Shown here: positions 43,556-53,633 of the stretch, in pieces | How positions within the stretch are numbered: position 1 is the first letter of the stretch | Layout: each line of letters starts with the position of its first letter | Source of the DNA: Valencia hispanica | Lineage: Eukaryota > Chordata > Actinopteri > Cyprinodontiformes > Valenciidae | Assembly (NCBI GenBank): GCA_963556495.2 | Contig: OY747703.1 | Span: forward strand, 34,025,296-34,089,295 | Reading direction: 5' to 3' | Length of the DNA: 64,000 nt | The notes under the pieces: generated by a model | Databases searched by the model: none | Told to the model about the DNA's origin: nothing | Seen by the model: only the letters and a program-made list of their open reading frames with translations | Made by a program: the position numbers and the translations under genes

Positions 43556-44519
43556 ACAAATGTTTCGTGACATGTTGCATTATCCTCCTAGAAATAGCCA
43601 TAAAACGATGGTGTGGAAATAAAGGGATAGCCATGTTCAACTACAATACTCAGGCAGACTGTGGCTTTCAAATGTTCAATTGATCAATGTTTTCATGTTG
43701 TTTCTGTCAAATTCTGTGTATTAGAATGTTGCAGCAGAAATCAAGAATAATTGGGCCAGGCAAAGTTTTTCCAATCTGTTATTGTACAATTATGTGGAAC
43801 CAGTGTGAATTGAAGCCTCAGTTTCCTGTTCATAACTGACAGGAGTTGCCAACAGGGCATTTATATATCACAAACTGATGCAAAATTACTTTGGGATTAT
43901 TTTTAAACATCTGAATTATGTGTGTTTTGTGACCACTGGACCATGCTACTAAAATGTATATGTAGACTTCCTTATCGTTCAAAGGCTGCTTAACCTGTTC
44001 TGCCAACAACTTTCCCACAAACAATAAGTAGAATCAGAACCTTCTCCAAAAGACAATTTGTTGGAACTTATAAAATGTATTGTTTTACACTATATTAGCT
44101 TGTTTGTTAGCCAAGGAGGCTTACCTGATGTGAAGTGGTCGCTGAACATTGTTGCATGTTTAATCATCTGCTCTTTCCAATCGCTTCTTCTGATACCTGG
44201 CAACCAAATAAGTCTTTTGTTTTCCTTGAAAGGGGTCTGAGTTGATATAAACTTTCAGATTTTTATGTTTTTATCAAAGCGATTTGTGCAACCATCAACA
44301 CAAGACATGAGCATGTCTCTTTCTGCAGACAACACGCGCAGTAGAGCAGGGAGTGACGTAGACTGATAATCCCTCTATTTGGCCTGCAACTGAAAAGAGA
44401 CATGGAACCGTGGAAGCATTTTGGGTCCCCCATGCTGTTTACGTGACTAACACTGAAAGCAGCACAGGTTGAATTATCTGATAAACAGAGCGGGTAATTC
44501 TGTGCATCTGTTTTTTTAC
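43556..44519. other. Spacer, nothing recognised
   Basis: No recognisable coding region. Open frames of 60-90 codons here lack family features. Confidence 0.4.
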
Positions 44520-44529
44520 GCATGTGCAA

Positions 44530-44612
44530 TGCATAAAAAAAATGTTTTAAAAAATCAATCCTGTTAATTCTAAAAATTAATCGACCTGCATTAACATGTT
44601 AATTTTGACAGT
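44530..44612. repeat. Fragment of a dispersed MITE
   Basis: 'taaaaattaatcgacctgca' and 'ttaacatgttaattttgaca' resemble a common vertebrate repeat with 'attaatcgcgattaa..cgttaattttgacag'. Only one end is present. Confidence 0.4.
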
Positions 44613-44633
44613 CCTTGTAAACACAGTGAGGCA

Positions 44634-44723
44634 AAAAAAGTAAGTTGCAAGTTGCCCCAGATAAAGAGATGAGGTCTGTAAACTTGCACAATGGGTGGTT
44701 GCCAATTTTGTTTTGCCCCACTG
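44634..44723. mobile_element. 90 bp miniature Tc1-like element
   Basis: It starts cagtgaggcaaaa and ends ttttgccccactg followed by TA. The two ends are inverted repeats of each other and match the outer end of the Tc1-like copy at 48105. Almost nothing but terminal sequence remains. Confidence 0.65.
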
Positions 44724-45264
44724 TATGGACATTTATTGATATAAAACCCAGTATTTGCTGAAGATCTGCAGAAATGCTCCAATCTAATGATTTCACAACC
44801 TACCTGCTGCCAATGATGAGCAAGCTCTGCACTGATGGAACTAAAGTGGCACTTGCGTGTTTTGCTGCTCTTCTTGTTGCAAGTCAAAAAGCCTTACTGT
44901 ATATGCAAATGCATGCACATCTACCAGCTCCCAGTGTTGGACAAGCTCTGCACCCAAGGGAGAAAGTCCTAGTGATTGTTCAGCTCTTTTAGACATCCAG
45001 AAACCTTCTTTACTATAATTGAGATTTTCAACTTGAACTTCCTAATGATGTAGAAAACTACTCTACAGAGCAGCAGCATATTATATGCAAGATGATTTTG
45101 GTGCAAAGCATTATCAACATTTTTGGTTAAACCTTTGTTTTATAGCTGTCATTTTGTCTAAGCACTATACAAGAAAAGTCATTTCAATACAATAATACAA
45201 ACATTCCAATCTGTTTTAAAGTTTTCTATTTAAGGACTCCCAGCAGATTTCGAGTCATTAATTT
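44724..45264. other. Spacer, nothing recognised
   Basis: No gene or repeat family recognised before the L2 3' end. Confidence 0.4.
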
Positions 45265-45665
45265 GAGGTTGAGCCTCATTCATCTTGATGCAGACTCCAA
45301 CCACAGCAATCTCTCAGCAACCCCCCATACTGAGCAAGCAATGTAGCAACACGGAGAGGAAAAACTCCCCTTTAACAGGAATGAACCTCCAGTAGAACCA
45401 GGCTCAGCACAAACGACCATCTCCCACAACCGTCTGTGGTTCGAGAAGACAGAGCAGAGACAGAAAAAAAAGAACTGATGTAAGAGGACAGGACACAGAG
45501 GATGTTCAGTTACTGGGAGCATCATCCCAGTCTATGCCCCCCGTCCAAAATGGCATTGCAGCTCAGCAGGATATCAGACCAGGTGTAGCTTCTATGGAGA
45601 GAAAAAAAACAGAGAAAACAAAGTTAACAGTGGAAACAACAGCAACAAAATACAACTGTAGAGTA

Positions 45666-46689
45666 GAAGAAGAGCCAATACGGAGACACTGATGCATGCT
45701 TTTATCTCCAGTAGAATTGATTACTGTAATGCCCTGCTTTCTGGTCTTCCCAAAAAGAGTATATCAGGTTTACAACTACTACAAAATTCAGCAGCACATG
45801 TCCTGACGAAGACCAGGAGGCGGGAGCACATTACACCGGTCTTAAAATCATTGCATTGGCTCCCCATATATTTCGATCGACTTTAAGGTTATTTTAATGG
45901 TTTTTAAGTGTCTTAATGCTCTTGGGCCTTCTTATCTCTCTGAACTGCTTTTACCATATAAACCTTCGCGGTCTATGCGCTCCTCTGGCAGCCGTCTCCT
46001 TGTCACCCCAAAAGTCAGGACACACACGCATGGCGAGGCGTCTTAACAGTTTTATGGCCCTCACCTCTGGAACAGGCTGCCAGAGGACCTCAGGGCTGCA
46101 GAGAACGTTCATGTTTTTAAGAGCAGGCTCAAGACTCACCTTTTTAGCCTATGTTTTAACTGATTATTATTTATTATTGTCTGTTTAATTGGTCTGCATG
46201 TTTTATATTATATTTCTTATCAGTTTTACTATTTAATCTTAGCACATTAATTTACTGTTTATTTTTATACTTTAATTTATCTTAATCCCCGTTCCAGTGT
46301 TTCCTCTGTGGGAGCCCTCTGCCCCGGGAGCGGTGGTCGGCTGTGGCTGCTCTCCAGGTGGAGCTTGGGTGGAGGTGGGGGTCTTGGCCTTGCCTCCACT
46401 GGGTGCCCTGTGGATCTACCGCTGCCGGGGCAGATGGCTCCTCTGATGGCGTTTCCTTGCATGGTTCATCTACACTCGGCCCAAAGTCCTTTTTTACTTT
46501 TTCTTTTAACTGTGTGTGCGCATGGGAGTTGGGTTGGGGGGAGGGGGGTATAACTGTGACCATGCTTTTAAATCTGTGGGGGAGGGAAGGGAAGGTGGTT
46601 TTATGTGGGGTCATTTTAATCTGTAAAGCACTTTGTGATGAAACTTCTTGTATGAAAAGCGCTTTATAAATAAAGTTTGATTTGATTTG
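45666..46689 (+). mobile_element. 5'-truncated LINE of a third L2-like subfamily, nested
   Basis: It opens with [20 protein letters not shown] and [11 protein letters not shown], continues in other frames (SRSMRSSGSRL-type end), and finishes with a 3' tail aaagcgctttataaataaag and tttgatttgatttga. Short agaag repeats border it. The GC-rich 3' UTR (46290-46600) creates long but unsupported open frames on both strands. Confidence 0.75.
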
Positions 46690-46801
46690 ATAAGAAGCAG
46701 AGTGAAGTAGCAGAATGAAGAAAAGTGGTCAGTCTGTCTTCCAGCAGTTTAAGCCTATAGCAGCATAACTACAGAGACAGCTCAGGATGACCTAAGCCAA
46801 T

Positions 46802-48100
46802 CTAACTATAAGCTTTACCCAAAAGTATTGTCTTAGAAGTAGATAGAGTGTCTGCCTCACAGACTAAAGCTGGGAGCTGGTTCCACAGGAGAGGAACCTG
46901 ATAACTAAAAGATCTGACTCCAATTCTGCTTTTAGAAATCCTAGGAACTACAAGTAAACCTGCAGTCTGAGAGCAAAGTGCTCTGTTAGGAACATATGGA
47001 ACAATCAGATCTCTGATGTATGATGGAGCTTGATTATTAAGGGCTTTGTATGTAAGAAGAAGGATCTTAAATTCTATTCTGGATTTAACAGGGAGCCAGT
47101 GAAGGGAAGCTAAAACAGGGGAAAAGTGATCACTCTTTTCAATATTCATCAGAACTCTTGCTGCAGCATTTTGGATCAACTGATCAATTGCATTTTGTGG
47201 ACTTCCTGATAGTAACAAATTTCAATAGTCCAGCCTTGAAGTAACAAATGCATGGACTAATTTCTCAGCATCACTCCTGGACAGGGATTTCAATGTCATG
47301 TCTTGGTCAAAAATAACACTAAGGTTTTTTACAATATTAGAGCTTCTGGTCCAAAGACGGCAACTTCTGTCTTGTTAGAAACTAAAAGCAGAAAGTTTAG
47401 AGTCATCCATGTTTTTTATGTCTGCCAGTCATGCCTGTAATCTACCTAACTGATTGAATTCATCAGGATTTATGGATAAATATAATTGTGCATATATATA
47501 TATTAAAAATAATTGGTCGAATCACAGAACCCTGTGGTACTCCACAAGTAACCCTTGAGTGTGAAGATTTATCAGTTACATGAACGAACTTGAATCTGTC
47601 GGATAAATATGATTTAAACCAGCCTAGTGCTGTTCTTTTGATCACTGTAACATGTTCAAGCCTTTCTAAGAGAGTATTGTGATCAGACTCCAACCTCCAC
47701 CATGGCCAAGACCAGAGAGTTGTCCAAGGACACCAGGGACAAGATTGTTCACCTGCACAAGACTGGAATGAGCAAATCTACAATAGGCAAGCAGCTTGGT
47801 GAGACTAGAACAACTGCTGTAGCAATTATAAGAAAATGGATCACTGACAGTACACCTGATCTTGAGAATGACAAGTAAACAGTCCAGAAAGCAGCACTGA
47901 GATCTAACAAGACCAGAACAGTCACGAGTCCATTATCTGAGGCCATGAGAATATCAGTAACTTTCACCAGTGCTGTTACAGTGCTATGATGACCTCTAAA
48001 ACCTGACTGAAACTCTTCAAACAGGTCGTTACTGTTTAGGTGCTAAGAATCTTGATTAGCAACAATTTTCTCAAGGATTTTGGCTAAGAAAGGAAAGGTA
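46802..48100 (-). pseudogene. L2 ORF2 reverse-transcriptase remnant
   Basis: The segment 47218-46802 reads QLIQNAAARVLMNIEKSDHF, then LHWLPVKSRIEFKILLLTYK. The segment 47693-47463 reads [15 protein letters not shown] and [11 protein letters not shown]. The YADD region between 47463 and about 47300 is frameshifted and partly deleted. It is dead as a gene. Confidence 0.85.
47687..47878 (+). pseudogene. Tc1-like transposase N-terminal fragment inside the L2
   Basis: ATG at about 47702 begins [20 protein letters not shown], then [20 protein letters not shown], the paired-like DNA-binding domain of a Tc1 subfamily different from the intact copy. No terminal repeats accompany it, so it did not arrive as a normal transposition product. 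Confidence 0.8.
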
Positions 48101-48104
48101 GATA

Positions 48105-48830
48105 CAGTGGGGCAAAAAAGTATCTGGCAGCCACCGACTTGTGGCTTGTGCAAGTTGTCTCACTTAAAAAGATGAAAAAGGTCTATAATTTTCATCATAG
48201 GTACACTTCAACTGTGAGAGACAGAAAATAAAAATAAAAAATTCCAGGAAATCACATTGCATGATTTAAAAAAAATTAACTTTAAGAATGTATATGTATA
48301 ATGGTGCAGAATGTAAGTCTTTGGCCAATAAGAAAAGTTCACTTCAATCCTTAACCTTAAAGTAACCTTGGTTGGCATTGACAGAGGTCAAACGTTTCCT
48401 GTAGGTCTTCACCAGGTTTGCACACACTGTAGCTGGTATTTTTGGCCCATTCTTTCATGCAGATCTTCTCTAGAGCTGTGATGTTTTGGGGCTGTCGCTG
48501 GGCAGCATAGACTTTCAACTCCCTCCAAGGATGCTCTATTGGATTGAGGTCTGAAGACTAACTAGGCCATTCCAAGACCTTGAAATGCTTTTCACAAAGC
48601 CACTCCTTTGTTACCCGGGCAGTGTGTTTGGGATCATTGTAATGCTGGAAGATCCAGCCACGTTTCATCTTCAATGCTCTCACTGATGGAAGGAGGTTTT
48701 TGCCTAAAATCTCAAGATACATGGCCCCATTCATTCTTTCCTTAATACGGATCAGTCGTCCTGTCCCCTTTGCAGAAAAGTAGCTCCAACGCATAATGTT
48801 TCCACCCCCACGCTTCACTGTGAAGGCAAA
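48105..48830 (-). mobile_element. Truncated Tc1-like transposon (3' half), minus strand
   Basis: The terminal repeat begins cagtggggcaaaaaag after a TA. On the minus strand the transposase C-terminal half reads [36 protein letters not shown] and KVLEWPS. The N-terminal half and the other terminal repeat are missing. At about 48830 the sequence changes to retroviral env. Confidence 0.8.
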
Positions 48831-49304
48831 TATGGATTCTACTGATTGGACTTTAGTAAACACTGTTATGGGTATAATGAGTGTAACAGGGGCGCAGATA
48901 CCTGTCCAATTTCTGGGTAAGATTGAACTCAAAGTTTTGGTTCCACACCACCACCAAACATCTGCTCTAGCTACGTTAGGAACAAAAGTTACATCTTTGA
49001 GTGATAAACAGTAAGAGATATTGATGTTACCCATAAATTTATTTGGAGATCCAGAACTGTTAAAGCAAGTGAAGTTATTTAGAGCTACATCTGCATTAAA
49101 AAACTGTGGAGATGCCTGTCTGTCAGTGATTGGAAACGGAACTTCCCAAGATTTACAATCTGCGGATGGGTTTGTTTGAGTGAGAAGGGATTGTAAGCAG
49201 GTATCATTCAAATCCTGAGGGGGAGGTACAAAACGTAGGAGGGGTCTGGGACCCATGGACACTATACAATCTGCTTGAATACTTTCCCCAGTTTGCTGTA
49301 CCAT
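48558..49304 (-). pseudogene. Open frame fusing env sequence to Tc1 transposase sequence
   Basis: One uninterrupted 248-codon frame starts in the surface-subunit part of env (about residues 1-158) and continues in frame into transposase (FTVKRGGG onward, about 88 residues). The second catalytic Asp of the transposase is replaced (QHYNDPKH, Tyr for the first Asp) and a stop precedes the Glu box, so it cannot be an active enzyme. The fusion is probably a by-product of a deletion. Nothing suggests expression. Confidence 0.75.
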
Positions 49305-49960
49305 TAGAAGCCAATTATTAGTCTGCCCAGAAATAGCTGTAATCAGTTCATAATAATCATCAGTAGAGGGGTCTAAAACAGTTGTTACTCCTAGAAAAGA
49401 TGACGTTTACTTTGTACAGGTGTTAGTGTTACACTTGATGCTTCTTGACACACAATAATAGAAAAATGCAAATCTTTACCCTTTTTCCAAACCCAGAGCA
49501 TGAACATATGACAATATTGTCCTTTAGAGTCTACAAACGGTGGGAATAAATTGTCTCTAGTGAGATTGAACGAGAGCATCAGTACATGTCTTGTTGTAGT
49601 AAAACCAATGAGAGGACGTTGGTGCTGTGGTGTGCACTTGTGTCACCACACCGGGTGACACAAGTGCACACAGTGTGGTGACACCGTGTGCACTTCGTGT
49701 GCATTTCGTGTGACACAAGTGCACACGAAATGCCCCCTCTGCCAACTGGCAGAGGGGGCATTTCTTCTCTTTCGGAGTGAGAGGGAAGGGGTAGAAGTGT
49801 TGAAGGGACTGGATGTAGGCGTTGTTGGATCCTCAGGGGAAATGGGCCAGAGAAGGATTGGGAGTGTGATTATCAGGCTGATAACAAGAAATGTACACAT
49901 GGAACCGCGCAGTGACCATCCATGTATGTGAAAAGGGTGCCAAGGGCCTGGTCTCTCCAT
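48831..49960 (-). pseudogene. Retroviral env, N-terminal part only
   Basis: The start is ATG at 49960, with a hydrophobic leader MCTFLVISLIITLPILLWPI and a basic RKRR. The frame ends within a palindromic GTGCAC-rich insert (about 49640-49764). Further surface-subunit sequence is readable in pieces (NLTRDNLFPPFVD; then 49304-48840 with [19 protein letters not shown]). The fusion subunit and membrane anchor are absent. The motif Trp-x-Cys-Gly...NW.G.C is shared with gammaretrovirus-like surface proteins. Confidence 0.75.
49640..49764. repeat. Cluster of overlapping perfect hairpins in env
   Basis: Three inverted repeats lie together: gtgtgcacttgtgtcacc with its complement across a 5 b loop (about 49640-49680); gcatttcgtgtg/cacacgaaatgc across 9 b (about 49701-49733); gaaatgccccctctgcc/ggcagagggggcatttc across the 4 b loop aact (49727-49764). 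The word gtgcac(tt) recurs through the stretch. A short duplication-inversion process is the likely origin. Confidence 0.9.
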
Positions 49961-50024
49961 GGTGAGGCGGGTAGGTAGCTTGGCACGCTACTTGTTGCAG
50001 TAAAGGCACCAGTTCCCTTACCGA

Positions 50025-51116
50025 TCTTGCTTGAGTGCGCTGATTGGCTCGTCAGAGGGGGCTGGAACTTTCCTGCAGTGTGACGTGTGAATCCAGGTGG
50101 CTCGTTCAGCAACTTTTACAGCCGTTTGGGTTGTCAGAAGGATCTGGTAGGGTCCAGTCCAGCGCTCGTGGTTCCACCTCTTCCTTCTGAAGTTTTTAAA
50201 TCAGGACGAAGTCTCCAGGCTGAAGTCTGTGGAACTGGCCTACTGCTGGGCGGGGAAGAGCTGCTGCAACCTGAGAATGAATATCTGATAACTTTTTGGT
50301 TAGGGACACACAATATCTGAGCACGCTGTCCTCAAACATCGTGGTGTCTGCGAGGAGCTGCCCTGGAGGGTGCAAACCTTTGTTAGGAGGGATAGCAAAA
50401 ATAATTTCAAAGGGACTTAAGTTTGCTCTGCCTCTTTTCCTCCTCCTCATGTACATTAATACAATGGGGAGGGCTTTTGTCCAATTAAGACCTGTTTTGG
50501 CACAACATTTAACTAATTTGTTTTTTAAAGTGCCATTTTCTCTTTCCACAGCTCCTCCACTAGCTGGGTGATAAGCACAACGCTTTCTTAAGTCAATGCT
50601 GAGGGAGAGAGAGAGCTGTGTAATTGCTTCATTTGCAAAATGAGGTCCGTGATCACTGGAGATTTTCTCTGGAATTCCACATCTGGGAATTATATCACTC
50701 AGGAGGGCTTTGGCCACTGCTGACGCATCCGCCTTAGATGAAGGAAAAGCCTTCACCCATTTTGACCACATGTCAACCATTATTAGGCAATATTTTTTCC
50801 CTTCTGCAGGCGAAAGTTCAATGAAGTCTATCATTAAATGTTCGAATGGTCTGGTGGGAGGTGGATGTGCTGCCTGCTGTGTGTTTTGTGTCATTTTTCC
50901 TACATTATTGGCTGCACAAATCATGAATGCTTGACAAAATTGTGGGGCATAAATTGTGAATCCTTTTGTGAACCAATGTTCAGAAATAGCATTTAGCATT
51001 CCTCCCTTTGACACATGATCCAATCCATGCGTCAATTTAGCATAATGTGGAAAAAGAGCAGATGGGAGACAGGGTTTTTTGTCAGGACTAAACCATCCAA
51101 GCAGGGGTTTTAACAC
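50025..51116 (-). pseudogene. Retroviral integrase, frameshift near the C-terminus
   Basis: An HHCC-like N-terminal region (GLDHVSKGGML, FCQAFMICAANN) is followed by the catalytic core: Asp in LMIDFIELSP, Asp in KISSDHGPHF and Glu in GGAVERENGTL. The C-terminal section LQPGDFVLI meets a stop at 50196. The typical SH3-like continuation ([14 protein letters not shown]) is in another frame down to about 50025. Confidence 0.88.
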
Positions 51117-51211
51117 ATCCTGCTGTTTTCCATAAATTATGATCAGCTGGAGTAGCCAGGGATTGCACAGCAGAAAGAGAAAATTAAGTTGGGGTAGCTG
51201 ATGCGGGGGAG

Positions 51212-51934
51212 TCAGAAGCAGAGCTCAGAGAAGTCAGACACGTGTGTGTGTTCTGCTGCATTTTTGGCCGCGGCGTCAGCTCGAGTGTTCCCTGTGGAAA
51301 CTGGATCAGTTAAGTTAGTGTGAGCTGTACATTTACAAACAGAAATGGATGTAGGTAATAAAATGGCATCCAGGAGCTGTGAAATTAAGTTATGATGAAG
51401 AACAGGTTTATCATCAGATTTCAGAAAACCTCTGTGGCGCCAAAGCGCTCCAAAGTCATGTACAACACCAAATGCGTATCTAGAATCAGTGTAGATTGTG
51501 ACACTTTTACCTGAGGCCAAAATGCAAGCTTGAGTCAAAGCGACAAGTTCTGCAGCCTGGGCGGAGTAATGAGATGGTAGAGATCCAGATTCAAGAATAG
51601 AATGATCAGTACATATAGCATAACCAAGCTGGTACAATCCAGAGGGGGTACGTGATGCAGAGCCATCCACATAGAGAACAAGTTCAGGATTAGGTAGGGG
51701 TGTGTCTGTCAAGTCTGGTCTGGGGGTACATGTCAGTGAGAGTTCAGCAACACAGTCATGTGGTTCACCTTCCTCCTCGTTTGGCAAAAGGGTTGCCGGG
51801 TTTAACACTCCACATTTTTTAACAGTCACATTTGGTAACCCAAGCAGGCAAGTGTGATAACGTAAAAAGCGAGGCAAGGTGAAATGAGATGTTTTATGTT
51901 CAGACAGAATCATAGAGACTTCATGTGGAACCAA
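51212..51934 (-). pseudogene. Retroviral RNase H domain
   Basis: The four acidic residues of the active site are visible: YVDGSAS, AAELVALTQA, YTDSRYAFG and TRADAAAKNAA. The upstream tether (HKTSHFTLPRF, LNPATLLP) is also typical. The frame differs from the preceding RT part. RNase H would remove the RNA strand during reverse transcription. Confidence 0.9.
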
Positions 51935-53210
51935 GAGAGTCAGCCAGGTGAGGGAGAAGAGCTATAGTGTCCTCCAAGTACGCTTCCCTGTTGGGGCTGC
52001 AGAGTAGAAGGTCGTCAACATACTGCAAAAGGGCTGAACCGGATGGAGGTTGGAACGAAGACAGGGAAGATGCAAGAGAACGATTATAAACGGTGGGAGA
52101 TTCACAATACCCCTGGGGCATGTGGGTAAAGGTGTATCCTTTCCCCTCAAATTGAAAAGCGAACCAGTACTGAGAGTCAGGGTGCACTGGGATAGAGAAA
52201 AACGCATTGGACAGATCTAAAACAGTGAACCAGTTGGACCCTGAAGGAACATTACCTAGTAAAGTATAGGGATTTGGGAGCGATGGCGCCCTCGAGTGGA
52301 CGGCGGCATTAACTGATGATAAATCTTGCACTAATCGCCACTCTTGGGGTGCTGATGGGGCACGGTATTTTCTTACAGGTAAAATTGGGGTATTGACAGG
52401 AGAGTCATCACAGGGAATGATTATTCCTGCTGCTAGAAATGACAAACACTGGACGAATTCCCGCAATGGCTTCAGGTTTTAATGGGTATTGCGCTCGACG
52501 GGGGCGAAAATGAGATTTAGGGGTAACCACGAGGGGTTCACAATTTTTTATCAGCCCTACATCATATTTATGTTTGGCCCACACTTCAGATGGAACTGTG
52601 GCCAGTACCGGAGGTTCCATAGGCGCAGCTGCTGACACACATTGTGGAATTTTGATTGATTTCTGGTCTAAAGAATAAACTGAACGTAAGGCTGAAAGTA
52701 AAAGTATGTGTGTCTTGGTATACACGCTCAGTGATGGAGAGAAAAAGACGCCCAAGTCATCAGTGGGTTGCCAATCTGTGACCTGAGTGCACTGTGCAGT
52801 CCATGGACCCAAATCACGCCACTGGTCAACACGAGACTTGACCAGGGAAACATATGGTACACTATTCTCAACCTGAAAAAACTTTTCCTGATTTTTAGTC
52901 AGAGTAGCAGAAAGAGCACATCTAGTTGCAGACCAATACAAATCACAGGTGGTAATGACATCATTCAAATCCTTAAAGAAATCATTTTCATATTCAGTTT
53001 CATGCATGGAGGTAACACGAGATGTGCAGTGTAAGTGAGCAGGTTTCATAAAATCCAACATAGGAGACATCAGCTGACCTGCAAGATCTACAAGGGGTAC
53101 GACCTGGTTGTGATTTATCCACCATTGATAGATTAGTATGTTGGATGGATCCTTTAATAAATGGAATGTAAGATCAGAATTTGGATTGAGACCACCATGC
53201 CTTCGGATGT
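51921..53210 (-). pseudogene. Reverse transcriptase, frameshifted and lacking thumb/connection
   Basis: The linker and the beginning of the domain (53200-52450) include VGLIKNCEPLVV and QYPLKPEAIAGI. The frame shifts at about 52460. It continues with VNTPILPVRKY, LVQDLSSVNAA, WFTVLDLSNAFFSIPV, MPQGYCESP and the catalytic LLQYVDDLLL. Just after HLADS the sequence jumps to the beginning of RNase H, so the thumb and connection segments are missing compared with complete retroviral pol. Confidence 0.9.
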
Positions 53211-53633
53211 GGACTTTGAACCCAAACCCAAAGTAAGCATGAGGTCTCGTCCCAGTAAATTAAAGGGGCAACAGTTGGAATAGAGAAATTAGTGTTTTAG
53301 AGGTGGCATTCCAGGAGGTGAGCAGGAGATGGGAACAGTGAACGATTCTTTCACCTCATTTCCGCTCGCTCCAACAGAAAAAAGATACCTTCCACTAAGT
53401 TTTTGATCTGGAAGATCAGCTGCGCGAATGACAGAATAAGTGGCACCAGAATCAACAATAAATGAAATCATTTTTCCATTAACTGTGATGTTCATCATAG
53501 GCAGTCTTTGTATAGTTTCAGTAGAAGGAAAATAAAACAGTGTGTGTGTAGAGTGTGTGTGCATAACCTCGTTGGAAGGACCGGTGGAACCTCCTGCTTC
53601 TCCCCCCTCTGGATCTCCACCGCGCCGTGCCAT
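53200..53633 (-). pseudogene. Retroviral protease region
   Basis: It begins directly after the gag stop in the same frame. The aspartic protease active site is FIVDSGATYSV. A TAA at 53291-53289 breaks the frame, after which NLLGRDLM (the conserved protease C-terminal motif) is still readable. A frameshift near 53220 separates it from the RT linker. Confidence 0.85.

Larger units (their letters stand above)
45265..48100 (-). mobile_element. L2 subfamily A, 3' half, minus strand, with two nested insertions
   Basis: The 3' UTR lies at 45265-45665 and 46690-46800. The ORF2 C-terminal region runs up to 48100, where it stops at the codons equivalent to 24430 of the plus-strand copy. Nested inside are another LINE (45666-46689) and a Tc1 piece (47687-47878). 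It is probably the distal part of the same L2 whose 5' half is at 56.35-58.2 kb. Confidence 0.8.

Noticed and set aside
43373..43573. Repeat array that could suggest a CRISPR or a repetitive protein
   Set aside because: The 32 bp units follow each other without unique spacers, so it is a minisatellite. The frame through it merely reflects the period.
46282..46669. Overlapping 80-110 codon frames on both strands
   Set aside because: They lie in the GC-rich 3' UTR of a nested LINE and show no conserved features.
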